34,477 nucleotides of DNA from Sphingomonadales bacterium (lineage in GTDB: Bacteria; Bacteroidota; Bacteroidia; NS11-12g; UBA955): positions 1 to 34,477 of the forward strand of contig VHBA01000026.1 in the NCBI GenBank assembly GCA_016872175.1. Direction: 5' to 3'. The notes beneath the pieces were generated by a model. That model worked only from the letters and a program-made list of their open reading frames with translations. It did no database searches and had not been told where the DNA came from. Both the position numbers and the translations under genes were made by a program. Shown here piece after piece: positions 15,769-23,971 of the stretch. Each line of letters begins with the position of its first letter. Position 1 is the stretch's first letter.

Positions 15769-16319
15769 GCTTCTATTTTTCTGTCCCTGATCGCTACGGC
15801 TGGATTCCCGCTGTAAATTTTATAAGCTTCCAGCTCTGAAGTGGCTATGCTTCCGGCGCTGAGTACCGCATGTGAATGGCATATTACACCCGGACAAACC
15901 ATGGCTTTGGCGCCAATCCACACTCCGTTTTCGAGGGTAATATTACCCACCATCAGGTCAAATGTGGGTTTACTGTAGTTGTGGTTGCCGCAAAGCAGCA
16001 AAGCACCCTGTGAAATACAGCAGTTGCTGCCAATGCTCACAGCGCCAAGATTGTCAATCCAAACGCTATCTCCCAGCCAGCTGTGTTCGCCAATGCTAAG
16101 GTTCCAGGGATATTTAACATTTACACGCGGTTTAATAACCACACCTTTGCCTATTTGCGCACCAAATAGTCGCAGAATACTCCGCCGCCAGGCATTGCCG
16201 GGCAAAAATGACATGAGGAGAATAGAATTGCACGCATGCCATATTCCCCGCACCACAATATTCCTGCCGGGTTTGTACCAGCGATTGTTAAATAGTGCTT
16301 GTTGGGTTTGGCCTTGCAT
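15765..16319 (-). CDS. WcaF-like hexapeptide-repeat acetyltransferase
   Basis: The 184-residue protein has the WcaF (colanic acid acetyltransferase) layout. N-terminal WYKPGRNIVVRGIWHAC is a membrane-leaning helix, and RRSILRLFGAQIGKGVVIKPRVNVKYPW begins the left-handed beta-helix of hexapeptide repeats (IGEHSW, IGSNCCI, VWIGAKAMV). His113 in CGNHNY is the probable catalytic base that lets acetyl-CoA acylate a sugar hydroxyl. The C-terminus KIYSGNPAVAIRDRKI is typical. It is followed with a 4-bp overlap by a GT2 gene, suggesting a small surface-polysaccharide module. No larger cluster is present in this window. Confidence 0.85.
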   Translation of the reverse strand: MQGQTQQALFNNRWYKPGRNIVVRGIWHACNSILLMSFLPGNAWRRSILRLFGAQIGKGVVIKPRVNVKYPWNLSIGEHSWLGDSVWIDNLGAVSIGSNCCISQGALLLCGNHNYSKPTFDLMVGNITLENGVWIGAKAMVCPGVICHSHAVLSAGSIATSELEAYKIYSGNPAVAIRDRKIEA

Positions 16320-16384
16320 GCTGCAAATTTGGGTTTAGTTTGTTAATTCGCCAACTTGATTTTTGATATTACTTTAGCTATGCG

Positions 16385-17437
16385 TTAGGTTGTGGACGAA
16401 ATACGCGTGTCCAGTGCATCCCTGAGTCCCATCGACATGAGGTTGAAAGCCATTACCAACGCCATGATGGCCATGCCGGGAACCAGCGCCAGATAAGCAT
16501 TGTCCAGCACCAGATTTCCAAGATGTTCTTTCACCATCATACCCCAGCTGGGTGTGGGTGGTGCCAGTCCCAGCCCTAGAAAACTCAGTCCACTTTCCAG
16601 CAGAATCGCCGCCGCAAAATTGGTTGTAGCCATCACGGTGAGGGTTCCTTTGAGGTTTGGTAAGATGTGTTTGCGCATGATGTAGAAAGGCTTGAATCCC
16701 GTGATTATTGACGAAAGAATAAATTCTTTTTGCCGTAGTTGCAGGGTTTGTCCGCGCACCACCCGAGCCACTTCCACCCAGGTGCTCAGCCCTGTTGCAA
16801 GCAAAACCTGCCATAGTCCTTTGCCAAATGCGAAACTCAGTCCCAGTGCAATAAGCAGGGTAGGTATAGACCAGAAAACCGCTATGAGCCAGGATAATAC
16901 ACTGTCAGTTCTTCCCCCATAAAATCCGGCTGCCATACCGATTAGGGTGCCTATAAATAATGAAATTATTACACTTACCAGCCCTACCAGCAGCGAAACG
17001 CGCGCCCCGATGATAAGCCGGCTTAGCATGTCGCGGCCAAAACGGTCGGTGCCCAGCAAAGCAGTTTTGCTATGCTCAAAACGTCCTTCTTTAGCGGCAA
17101 TGAGACTGCTTTTATGTGCGGATTTTGCTATGTTTTCGGCGTAAGGTGTATAGTAGACACTATCCTTACTTTGCTTTATTACCTTGCAAGGAATCACCGA
17201 ACCTTCAGACGGCGCTCCGGTAAAATAGTCTGAAAATGACGTAGGGAGAAGTTTTCCGGCCAAAATATAGGTAAATGAAAATCCGGGTGGTTTGTTGGCC
17301 AGTTCCGGAATAATACGGTTGCAATCGCGGGTATTATCCGGTGTGATGAGGTAGCCGAGCAGCGCCGGAACCGCAAATATACAGGTCGTAATAATACCGA
17401 TTTTAAAAGCGGTTTTTTGCCAGAGCTTGCGCAGCAT
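16385..17437 (-). CDS. ABC transporter permease, OppC/DppC type
   Basis: The 350-residue protein has an N-terminal membrane helix (14-32), a periplasmic segment of about 110 residues, then five helices in the binding-protein-dependent transport domain. GTDRFGRDMLSRLIIGARVSLLVG is the standard entry of OppC/DppC proteins. The EAA loop that contacts the ATPase lies in GFKPFYIMRKHILPNL, and LESGLSFLGLGLAPPTPSWG is a hallmark near the end. It would form half of a peptide/nickel-type channel. No partner permease, ATPase or binding protein lies nearby, so the rest must be elsewhere. The periplasmic insertion is longer than in E. coli DppC and begins with a DxxCNRIIPEL stretch. Confidence 0.85.
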   Translation of the reverse strand: MLRKLWQKTAFKIGIITTCIFAVPALLGYLITPDNTRDCNRIIPELANKPPGFSFTYILAGKLLPTSFSDYFTGAPSEGSVIPCKVIKQSKDSVYYTPYAENIAKSAHKSSLIAAKEGRFEHSKTALLGTDRFGRDMLSRLIIGARVSLLVGLVSVIISLFIGTLIGMAAGFYGGRTDSVLSWLIAVFWSIPTLLIALGLSFAFGKGLWQVLLATGLSTWVEVARVVRGQTLQLRQKEFILSSIITGFKPFYIMRKHILPNLKGTLTVMATTNFAAAILLESGLSFLGLGLAPPTPSWGMMVKEHLGNLVLDNAYLALVPGMAIMALVMAFNLMSMGLRDALDTRISSTT

Positions 17438-17442
17438 GGTTA

Positions 17443-17450
17443 CAAATGTA
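17443..17450 (-). promoter_or_regulatory. -7 box of the ABC permease gene (TACATTTG)
   Basis: The minus strand reads TACATTTG, matching TAnnTTTG, five bases before the ATG. A start seven or so bases downstream would give a leaderless or nearly leaderless mRNA. Confidence 0.4.
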
Positions 17451-17516
17451 TGGAGAAAGATACGATTCGGATTTCAAGCCTAACAAAGCCATGGAGCGGT
17501 TGGTTACAAAAATCCT

Positions 17517-20500
17517 TTAATACCCCCCAAGGTTTTTAAATAACGCAGGTTTTGCTTCTTCAGCCTTTACACGGAATGCGCTCCACTGATTGGCAAAAAA
17601 TGCGTTTACCCTTGCGGTAATTCTCGCCGTTTCACGTTCTGCAGTCTGAAGGGCTGTTTCTGCATTGCCACCGGGAATCTTGGCACTGCTTATGCTGCCG
17701 GACGCCGCCCCCAGTTGCTCGTTCAGTCGAACGGATACATCTTCATATCCCCTGAAATCTTCGCGCAGCATAAATAAATCCTTCAGCACGGCAATGGAAT
17801 CTTTCAGTGGCTCGGTCAGCTTTTTCAACCTGGCGTTTGTGCTGTCACTCTCGTAGCGTGTCTTGAGCACAATATCAATGGTTTTTTCTGCTTCTTTCAG
17901 TCCTTCGTATGCCTTGTAAGCCTTCTCACTGGTGCTTTTCAGCCTGTCCACCATCGCCTTGCGAACCTGCTCTGCACCTGCATCGTATTTTTCCTGCCAG
18001 GTTTCTTTCACTTCTACCCAGGCGCTGTCGGCCCCTTTGGCATAGCTGAGCACCAGTTTATACTTGCCGGGTGCCACACGCATGCCTTCAGGTAAAGTTG
18101 CATCCTCTTCGGGTGTTCTGTGGCTTGGGAAACGGAAACCGTCGGCTATCATGCGCCAGGTGATACGGTAAATACCTGCACTGTCTATGCTGAATTTATG
18201 GGTTCTGATGAGTTTGTTGCTTGCATCATAAACTTTGCCTGTAATCTTGGTTTTCTCCCACTTGCCTGTTTTACTGTTTTTGCTGCCATTGCAATGGTAG
18301 GTGATGAAACTGCCATAAGGTTTGTTTTCGGCTTCATAGGTAGCGTCTGCACCAAATCTCACACCGGCAGGCTGCAGGTAATTGGCCAGATAGCCATGGG
18401 TGGCATTGATGATGCTAAGGTTTTTGGCGTTGACGTTGTTTTTGGTAAGGTTGCCTAAAGCCGTTACATCATCCAAAATCCAGATGCCGCGACCAAAGGT
18501 GCCTACCACCAGATCGCCCTCGGTTTTCTGGTATTTCATATCCTGGGCCGGCGTAGCCGGAAAACCGGGATAGCGCCGCCAGTCCTTACCTTCATTAAAG
18601 CTAATCCACAATCCATGGTCGGTTCCCAGAAAAACGGTTTTTTCAAACCCCGGCAACGGCAATACGCTGAGGCAATGTCCGCTTACTTTGCTGTTGGTCA
18701 GCATGCGTGACCAGGTTTTCCCAAAATCTTTGGTTACAAACAGGTAAGGTGTGAAATCGTTATTGCGGTAGTTGTTGGCTACCACCCATGCCTCTCCGGC
18801 ATTTTGGGGGCTTACGTAAATGTAAGGTATCCAGCAGGCTTTTGGCAGGCCGGGAATTTTGGGTGAAAGGTTATTCCAGGTTTTTCCGGCATCACGTGTA
18901 AGCTGAATATTTCCGTCGTCAGTGCCCACCCAGATCACGGAAGTATCAGTTTCGGCGGGTGCAATGGCAATAATGGTGCAGTGATTTTCAGCATTGGTGG
19001 CATCAATGGTTAAACCGCCGCTTTGCGCCTGGTGCATTTTGGAAGTATCGTTTGTGGTAAGATCCGGAGATATGATGCTCCAGGACCGTCCCCTGTTAAG
19101 GCTTTTATGCAGATACTGACTGCCGTAATAAACCCCATTTGCATTTTTAGGGTGAATGGCAATGCCTGCGTTCCAGTTGTAGCGCAGATACTGTCCGCTG
19201 GGGTGTTCGGGTTTGATAAATTGGGTTCTGCCGCTTTTCAGGTCATACAGCGCTACATTTCCGCCCTGCCACATGGCATAACCTGATGTGCTTTCCTCGG
19301 GAATGGGCACTACGTCAAAACCATCGCCGAAAAGCAGTTCCTGCCAGTCGCTGTTGCGAATGCCACCTTGCACCCAACTAAATCCGGGACCGCGCCAGCT
19401 GCCGTTGTCCTGCAGACCACCATATACGTGGTAGGGAATATCTTCATCAACATTCACGTGGTAGAACTGCCCAACCGGAATATTTTCGGCAAAGCGCCAG
19501 TGTTCGCCCCCGTCATAGCTGATGTTAAGTCCGCCATCATTGCCATTGATGAGCAAATTGGGGTTGTCAGGGTGAATGTAAAAGGCATGGTGATCGGGGT
19601 GAATATGGCCCCAGTCTGCCAGAATCTGCCAGGTGCGGCCACCATCCTCGCTGCGTGCCACCTGACTCCAAAGGCTGTAAATGCGGTTTTCGTTTTTGGG
19701 ATCCACATAAATTTCGTTGTAATAGAAAGGCCGGTTGCCCATATTTTCCTGGCTGCTCACCTTGCTCCAGGTATAGCCACCATCTTTACTGCCGTAAAAA
19801 TCAAGAGTTTTACTTTCCACGATGGCGTATACACGGTCGGGTTTGCTTGCCGAAATGCCAATCCCGATGCGGCCCAGCGTTCCTTCAGGTAATCCTTCTT
19901 TGCTGCCCATTTTTTGCCAGGTTTTTCCCCCGTCTATGGTCATATACAAGCCACTTCCGGGACCTCCACTGTTGAAATGGTAGGGTTTGCGGCGGTATTC
20001 CCACATTGCGGCAAACAATTTATTGGGATTGGAGGGATCCATTACCAGTTCGGCACAGCCGCTCAGGGTATTGGTAAACAGCATACGATTCCATGTTTTA
20101 CCGCCATCGGTGGTTTTATAAACACCACGCTCTTCGTTGGGACCCCAAATGCTTCCCATGGCTGCTACGTATATGATATCAGGGTTTGACGGGTCAATGA
20201 TAATGCGGTGGATGGTCCGTGTGGCGGCAAGACCCATAAAAGTCCAGGTTTTACCGGCATCAATACTTTTGTAAATGCCTTTACCGCTGTTGTGGCTGTT
20301 GCGGGGATTGCCTTCGCCTGTGCCGGCCCAAACCACGGCAGGGTTACTTTGCTGCACGGCAAGTGCACCGATACTGCCAACATCAGCTTTATCAAATACA
20401 GGTTTCCAGGCGGTTCCTCCGTTATCGCTTTTCCAGATACCACCGCTGGCTGCCCCTGCATACATGGTATTGGTTTGTTTGTTTACTACGGCAATGGATG

Positions 20501-20639
20501 TAATTCGTCCGCTCATGCCGGCCGGGCCGATATTGCGAAAACGAAAAACAGATAACTGTGTAGAGTCAGGGGTGTTCTGGGCCATGATATTCATGGCTGC
20601 TGCACCTGCACAAACAAGCAAAAAACGGATGGTTGACAT
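17517..20639 (-). CDS. Secreted sortilin/VPS10-like Asp-box beta-propeller protein
   Basis: The 1040-residue protein has a signal peptide (cleavage after NIMAQ, residue 21) and opens with FRFRNIGPAGMSGRI, usual for bacterial proteins annotated as glycosyl hydrolase or sortilin-type. At least ten Asp-box-like units follow (IWKSDNGGTAW, IYKSIDAGKTW, VYKTTDGGKTW, LYMTIDGGKTW, FYGSKDGGYTW, VARSEDGGRTW, LFVTKDFGKTW and others), spaced over residues 50-720, giving one or two large beta-propellers. Residues 740-890 look like a beta-sandwich, and the last 150 form a helical region with heptad-like spacing. The Asp-box is a fold element, so an enzyme activity cannot be inferred. A substrate- or partner-binding surface protein is most likely. 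It is separated by 79 bp from the permease gene. Confidence 0.8.
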   Translation of the reverse strand: MSTIRFLLVCAGAAAMNIMAQNTPDSTQLSVFRFRNIGPAGMSGRITSIAVVNKQTNTMYAGAASGGIWKSDNGGTAWKPVFDKADVGSIGALAVQQSNPAVVWAGTGEGNPRNSHNSGKGIYKSIDAGKTWTFMGLAATRTIHRIIIDPSNPDIIYVAAMGSIWGPNEERGVYKTTDGGKTWNRMLFTNTLSGCAELVMDPSNPNKLFAAMWEYRRKPYHFNSGGPGSGLYMTIDGGKTWQKMGSKEGLPEGTLGRIGIGISASKPDRVYAIVESKTLDFYGSKDGGYTWSKVSSQENMGNRPFYYNEIYVDPKNENRIYSLWSQVARSEDGGRTWQILADWGHIHPDHHAFYIHPDNPNLLINGNDGGLNISYDGGEHWRFAENIPVGQFYHVNVDEDIPYHVYGGLQDNGSWRGPGFSWVQGGIRNSDWQELLFGDGFDVVPIPEESTSGYAMWQGGNVALYDLKSGRTQFIKPEHPSGQYLRYNWNAGIAIHPKNANGVYYGSQYLHKSLNRGRSWSIISPDLTTNDTSKMHQAQSGGLTIDATNAENHCTIIAIAPAETDTSVIWVGTDDGNIQLTRDAGKTWNNLSPKIPGLPKACWIPYIYVSPQNAGEAWVVANNYRNNDFTPYLFVTKDFGKTWSRMLTNSKVSGHCLSVLPLPGFEKTVFLGTDHGLWISFNEGKDWRRYPGFPATPAQDMKYQKTEGDLVVGTFGRGIWILDDVTALGNLTKNNVNAKNLSIINATHGYLANYLQPAGVRFGADATYEAENKPYGSFITYHCNGSKNSKTGKWEKTKITGKVYDASNKLIRTHKFSIDSAGIYRITWRMIADGFRFPSHRTPEEDATLPEGMRVAPGKYKLVLSYAKGADSAWVEVKETWQEKYDAGAEQVRKAMVDRLKSTSEKAYKAYEGLKEAEKTIDIVLKTRYESDSTNARLKKLTEPLKDSIAVLKDLFMLREDFRGYEDVSVRLNEQLGAASGSISSAKIPGGNAETALQTAERETARITARVNAFFANQWSAFRVKAEEAKPALFKNLGGY

Positions 20640-20757
20640 AGGGTGTAAAAATACGTGTTTTTATTTTACGCATAAAAGCAGGTCAGTCTGTATTTTTTGA
20701 TGTTTCAACGAACATAAGTCCTTACGGTTTGTTTATGTTGTTAATTCGCTGTTCTAC

Positions 20758-22059
20758 ATGTTTAAAAGCGCACTCATCGGTTTCTTCATTGTTGCTTCCA
20801 TCATCATTTTTGTTGACATTTACGCCTGGCAAGGGGTAAAATTGCTCACAGCAGGCTGGTCTTCAAAGGCAAAAAATATTTTAAAGTGGAGCTACTGGAG
20901 CTGGACTGCCGCCGGTTTTTTCTTTTTCTTGTTCTTGCGAATGGGCATTTTTGAGGTGTCACAGACCACGCTAAGAATCATCAGCAGTGTAATGTTTGCC
21001 GTATTTTTTGCCAAGTTATTCTGGTGCGTATTTCTGCTGATTGATGATATTACACGTCTCTTTCGATGGGTTTATGCTCGTTTTGAAGCTAAGCCTGAGG
21101 CTGTCGTAAAAGAAGGTGGAATTACCCGGGTTAAATTTCTAAGCTGGATGGGGCTGGGCCTCGGTTCGGCATTTATAGGTGGCAGCATTTGGGGAATTGC
21201 CAAAGGGGCGCACAATTATGTGGTGAGAAGAAAAACCCTGCGCATCAAGGGTTTGCCTTCCGCTTTTAACGGCGTAAAAATTGTTCAGCTCAGCGATATT
21301 CACAGTGGTAGTTTTTGGAGCTATGATGCGGTGAAACGCGGTGTAGATATGGTTTTGGCCGAAAAGCCGGATGTGTTTTTCTTCACAGGCGACTTGGTGA
21401 ATTATAAAGCCGAAGAAATTGAACCATGGCTCAATTTATTTGGCAGTATTGAAGCGCCCATGGGTAAATTCAGTATTCTGGGCAACCACGATTATGGGGA
21501 TTATGTGTCCTGGCCTGATTACGATCCATTGCAAGCAAAGCTCGACATGAAAGAGAAAGGTTTTTACCGAACACTCATGCAGCAGAGCAATCTGAATAAA
21601 TTATTCAGGCACCACAAGCAAATGGGCTGGGATTTGTTGCTCAATGAGCACAGGATGATTGAGAAAGACGGTGAGAAACTGGGGATTGTGGGCGTTGAAA
21701 ACTGGAGCAGTAAAGGGCGTTTTCCAAAATACGGAAAGCTGAATGAAGCGCTGAAAGGTGCCGAGGGAACACCTAAGCTATTGCTAAGCCACGATCCAAG
21801 CCACTGGCGTGAGCAGGTATTGGGTAAGCAGCCGGAGGTTGCGATAACGTTCAGCGGACATACACATGGTATGCAGTTTGGCGTTGATACCCGTTTTTAC
21901 CGATGGAGCCCCGTGAAACTGTTGTATAAAGAATGGCTGGATTTGTATTCGGAAGGAAATCAGCATTTGTATGTGAACCGCGGCTTTGGCTACCTGGGAT
22001 ATCCCGGCAGGTTGGGTGTATTCCCCGAAATTTCAGTATTTACATTGCAATCTGCATAA
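20758..22059 (+). CDS. Membrane-anchored metallophosphoesterase (YkuE/YaeI-like)
   Basis: The 433-residue protein has four N-terminal hydrophobic helices (about 4-24, 45-62, 72-96, 127-147) and then a calcineurin-type phosphoesterase domain. Metal ligands are in LSDIHSG (178-184), TGDLV (210-214), GNHDY (242-246), LLSHDP and GHTHG (367-371), all intact. Relatives such as YaeI and YkuE act on lipid-linked phosphates at the membrane, but the substrate here is unknown. It lies divergent from the Asp-box gene across 118 bp. A hairpin with an eight-pair stem (22052-22071) overlaps its stop codon but has no T run. Confidence 0.85.
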   Translation: MFKSALIGFFIVASIIIFVDIYAWQGVKLLTAGWSSKAKNILKWSYWSWTAAGFFFFLFLRMGIFEVSQTTLRIISSVMFAVFFAKLFWCVFLLIDDITRLFRWVYARFEAKPEAVVKEGGITRVKFLSWMGLGLGSAFIGGSIWGIAKGAHNYVVRRKTLRIKGLPSAFNGVKIVQLSDIHSGSFWSYDAVKRGVDMVLAEKPDVFFFTGDLVNYKAEEIEPWLNLFGSIEAPMGKFSILGNHDYGDYVSWPDYDPLQAKLDMKEKGFYRTLMQQSNLNKLFRHHKQMGWDLLLNEHRMIEKDGEKLGIVGVENWSSKGRFPKYGKLNEALKGAEGTPKLLLSHDPSHWREQVLGKQPEVAITFSGHTHGMQFGVDTRFYRWSPVKLLYKEWLDLYSEGNQHLYVNRGFGYLGYPGRLGVFPEISVFTLQSA

Positions 22060-22089
22060 GCTTTTGTGCAGTTGTAGTAATTTGCTGCC

Positions 22090-22584
22090 ATGCAATCCCG
22101 TTTAGGTAAACCCAAAACCCGCCCCACGCTACAGCAGGCCAGGATCAAAGCCGAAAAATATTGTGCCTACCAGGAGCGCAGCCAGCTGGAGGTGAAAAAC
22201 AAGCTGCTGGAGTTGGGTTTAACGATAGCGGAAACCAACGATATTCTGGTAGAATTAGTAAGAGATAATTTTATCAATGAAGAAAGATTTGCTGTTGCTT
22301 TTGCTAAAGGAAAATTAAAAGTTAAAAAATGGGGAAATCGTAAAATTACGATAGCTCTAAAAAATAAAGGTATCACAAAAAGTCTTATACAAAAGGTTTT
22401 GAAAGATTTAGATCCAAATCTATATATCGGTGAATTACGATATAGTATTCACAAAAAGGATAAAACAATTAAAGAAACCGATCCTTGGAAGCGGTCCGGA
22501 AAATTAAAACAATATTTAATGGGAAAGGGGTTTGAACCGGAACTGGTATTTAGGGAAGTGGATGCGTTTATGAAAGAGAATTAA
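22090..22584 (+). CDS. recX: Regulatory protein RecX
   Basis: RecX binds RecA filaments and moderates RecA activity. The 164-residue protein shows the three-helix repeats of the family: ARIKAEKYCAYQERSQLEVKNKLLELGL, LVRDNFINEERFAVAFAKGK and WGNRKITIALKNKGI. The N-terminal third is encoded by about 54 percent GC, while from about 22255 GC drops to roughly 28 percent. recA is not adjacent. The stop TAA lies in a TTAA that also forms the stop of the convergent small membrane-protein gene (22581-22584). Confidence 0.85.
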   Translation: MQSRLGKPKTRPTLQQARIKAEKYCAYQERSQLEVKNKLLELGLTIAETNDILVELVRDNFINEERFAVAFAKGKLKVKKWGNRKITIALKNKGITKSLIQKVLKDLDPNLYIGELRYSIHKKDKTIKETDPWKRSGKLKQYLMGKGFEPELVFREVDAFMKEN

Positions 22585-22769
22585 ACCACCCACCACACCA
22601 CCCATAACACCACCGAAACCGCTACACCGGCCCAATGCCACTTTACGGCAAACAGCCGCTGTTCGAGCACCTTGCTGAATGCCTTATCCAGCAACCACAA
22701 AACACCGGGCACAAATACATAGAAGAAAGAAGTGAGTATGGCACCCAGTAAAAACCAGTGCCTCAGCAT
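22581..22769 (-). CDS. Small membrane protein (62 residues), coupled to the ACMSD-like gene
   Basis: The product has two hydrophobic segments (about residues 4-26 and 44-62) joined by a basic loop, and ends in VVLWVVWWVV. Its ATG overlaps the TAA of the upstream decarboxylase gene by one base (TAATG), a classic coupling arrangement, and it shares the TTAA of its stop with recX. I do not recognise the family. The tight packing and clean hydrophobic pattern favour a real gene, perhaps a membrane partner or simply a co-transcribed protein. Confidence 0.6.
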   Translation of the reverse strand: MLRHWFLLGAILTSFFYVFVPGVLWLLDKAFSKVLEQRLFAVKWHWAGVAVSVVLWVVWWVV

Positions 22770-23800
22770 TACAGAAACAGTTTTTTATCCAGTCCTAGCC
22801 ACTCCATGGCGCTGTCGCCCAGCATAATTTGCTTGGTGGCATTGGGAATGCTGAGTGAACGTATCAATTCACCCGGAATGTCTTCACCCAGTGGGTAGGG
22901 ATAATCCGTTCCCATGCAGATTCGGTTTGGTCCCATCAGTTCCATCAGGTATTCCAGTATGCGGGCATCGTGGGTGAGGCTGTCTACCCAAAACTGTCCC
23001 AGGTATTTGGCAGGGTCGTGGGGATTGTCTACTGCAACCAAATCAGGTCTGCAGCGCCAGCCATGCTGAATGCGACCAAATGTTCCCGGAAAAGCGCCCC
23101 CACCGTGGGCAAATGCAACCCTCAGTTTGGGTAGTCTTTCAAAGATGCCGCCGAATATCATGCAACTCATGGCCAGCGCGGTTTCGGCGGGCATGCCCAC
23201 CAACCAGGGAAGCCAGTATCTGGGCATTTTGGTTTTGGCCATCCACCACCAAGGGTGCACAAACAAAGCCATATCCATGTCCTGCATGGCCTCAAATATG
23301 GGAAATAACTCAGGCTGATTGAGATTCCAGTGATTGATATGCGAGCCAATTTGGATGCCTTTCAACCCAATGGCCTTGCAGCGTTCCAGTTCCTGAATGG
23401 CCATGCCTGCGTGCTGCATGGGCAGTGTGCCCAATCCTACGAATCGTTTTGGGTAGCGTTCAACAATACCGGCTATGTGGTCATTCAGAAATTTAGAAAT
23501 TTCCAGGGTGTCTTTGGGTTCGGCCCAGTAGCTGAACATCACCGGAACGGTGCTCAGCACTTGCACATCCACCGGATGCGCATATGCATCGCATTCATGG
23601 ATGCGTTGCGCAGGATCCCAGTTGTTGCTCTCTATTTCCCTGAACAATTCACCATCCATCATCATACGCGCACAGCAAGGCTGATGATGCTGCAGGCTGA
23701 TAAATTCACCATAACCGAATTTTGATTTCCAGTCGGGCAAATGCTCAGGAATGATGTGGGTGTGGATGTCAACCGTAAAAAAACGAGAGGTATCGCTCAT
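22769..23800 (-). CDS. 2-amino-3-carboxymuconate-6-semialdehyde decarboxylase-like amidohydrolase
   Basis: The 343-residue protein follows ACMSD from end to end: [71 protein letters not shown] and [10 protein letters not shown] are nearly family consensus. Zinc ligands are His13 and His15 (DIHTH), His182 (FVHPW) and Asp299 (GTDYP); His232 (AHGGG) is catalytic and Arg54 matches the substrate-binding Arg. ACMSD removes CO2 from the kynurenine-pathway intermediate ACMS, steering tryptophan carbon away from NAD toward degradation. No other kynurenine gene lies in the window. An APC permease is divergent, and a small membrane-protein gene is coupled downstream. A different but related decarboxylase substrate is possible. 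Confidence 0.88.
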   Translation of the reverse strand: MSDTSRFFTVDIHTHIIPEHLPDWKSKFGYGEFISLQHHQPCCARMMMDGELFREIESNNWDPAQRIHECDAYAHPVDVQVLSTVPVMFSYWAEPKDTLEISKFLNDHIAGIVERYPKRFVGLGTLPMQHAGMAIQELERCKAIGLKGIQIGSHINHWNLNQPELFPIFEAMQDMDMALFVHPWWWMAKTKMPRYWLPWLVGMPAETALAMSCMIFGGIFERLPKLRVAFAHGGGAFPGTFGRIQHGWRCRPDLVAVDNPHDPAKYLGQFWVDSLTHDARILEYLMELMGPNRICMGTDYPYPLGEDIPGELIRSLSIPNATKQIMLGDSAMEWLGLDKKLFL

Positions 23801-23808
23801 GGGTCTTG

Positions 23809-23816
23809 CAAAAATA
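23809..23816 (-). promoter_or_regulatory. -7 box of the ACMSD-like gene (TATTTTTG)
   Basis: The minus strand reads TATTTTTG, matching TAnnTTTG, eight bases before the ATG at 23800. It belongs to the 171-bp divergent region shared with the APC permease gene. Confidence 0.4.
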
Positions 23817-23907
23817 GGAGATTGACGAAACTTCCCGTAATTTGATTTTTACCATCGCAATCACGACTATTTGATGCAGAGGATATTTTTTGTTTGTACT
23901 AAAATCT

Positions 23908-23915
23908 TATTTTTG
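23908..23915 (+). promoter_or_regulatory. -7 box upstream of the APC permease (TATTTTTG)
   Basis: TATTTTTG matches TAnnTTTG. TTTG copies at 23889-23892 and 23893-23896 are nearer than the usual -33 spacing. The implied leader of about 50 nt is the longest among the promoters seen here and contains a 12-codon open frame. Confidence 0.4.
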
Positions 23916-23971
23916 CAGGCTATACTATGTCTGATAGTCTTTACACGAGGCATTGGACATATTGAGAATAC

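Noticed and set aside
22052-22071. Hairpin at the metallophosphoesterase stop as a terminator
   Set aside because: Eight pairs with one wobble and a tetraloop are present, but there is no T tract after it and it overlaps the stop codon.
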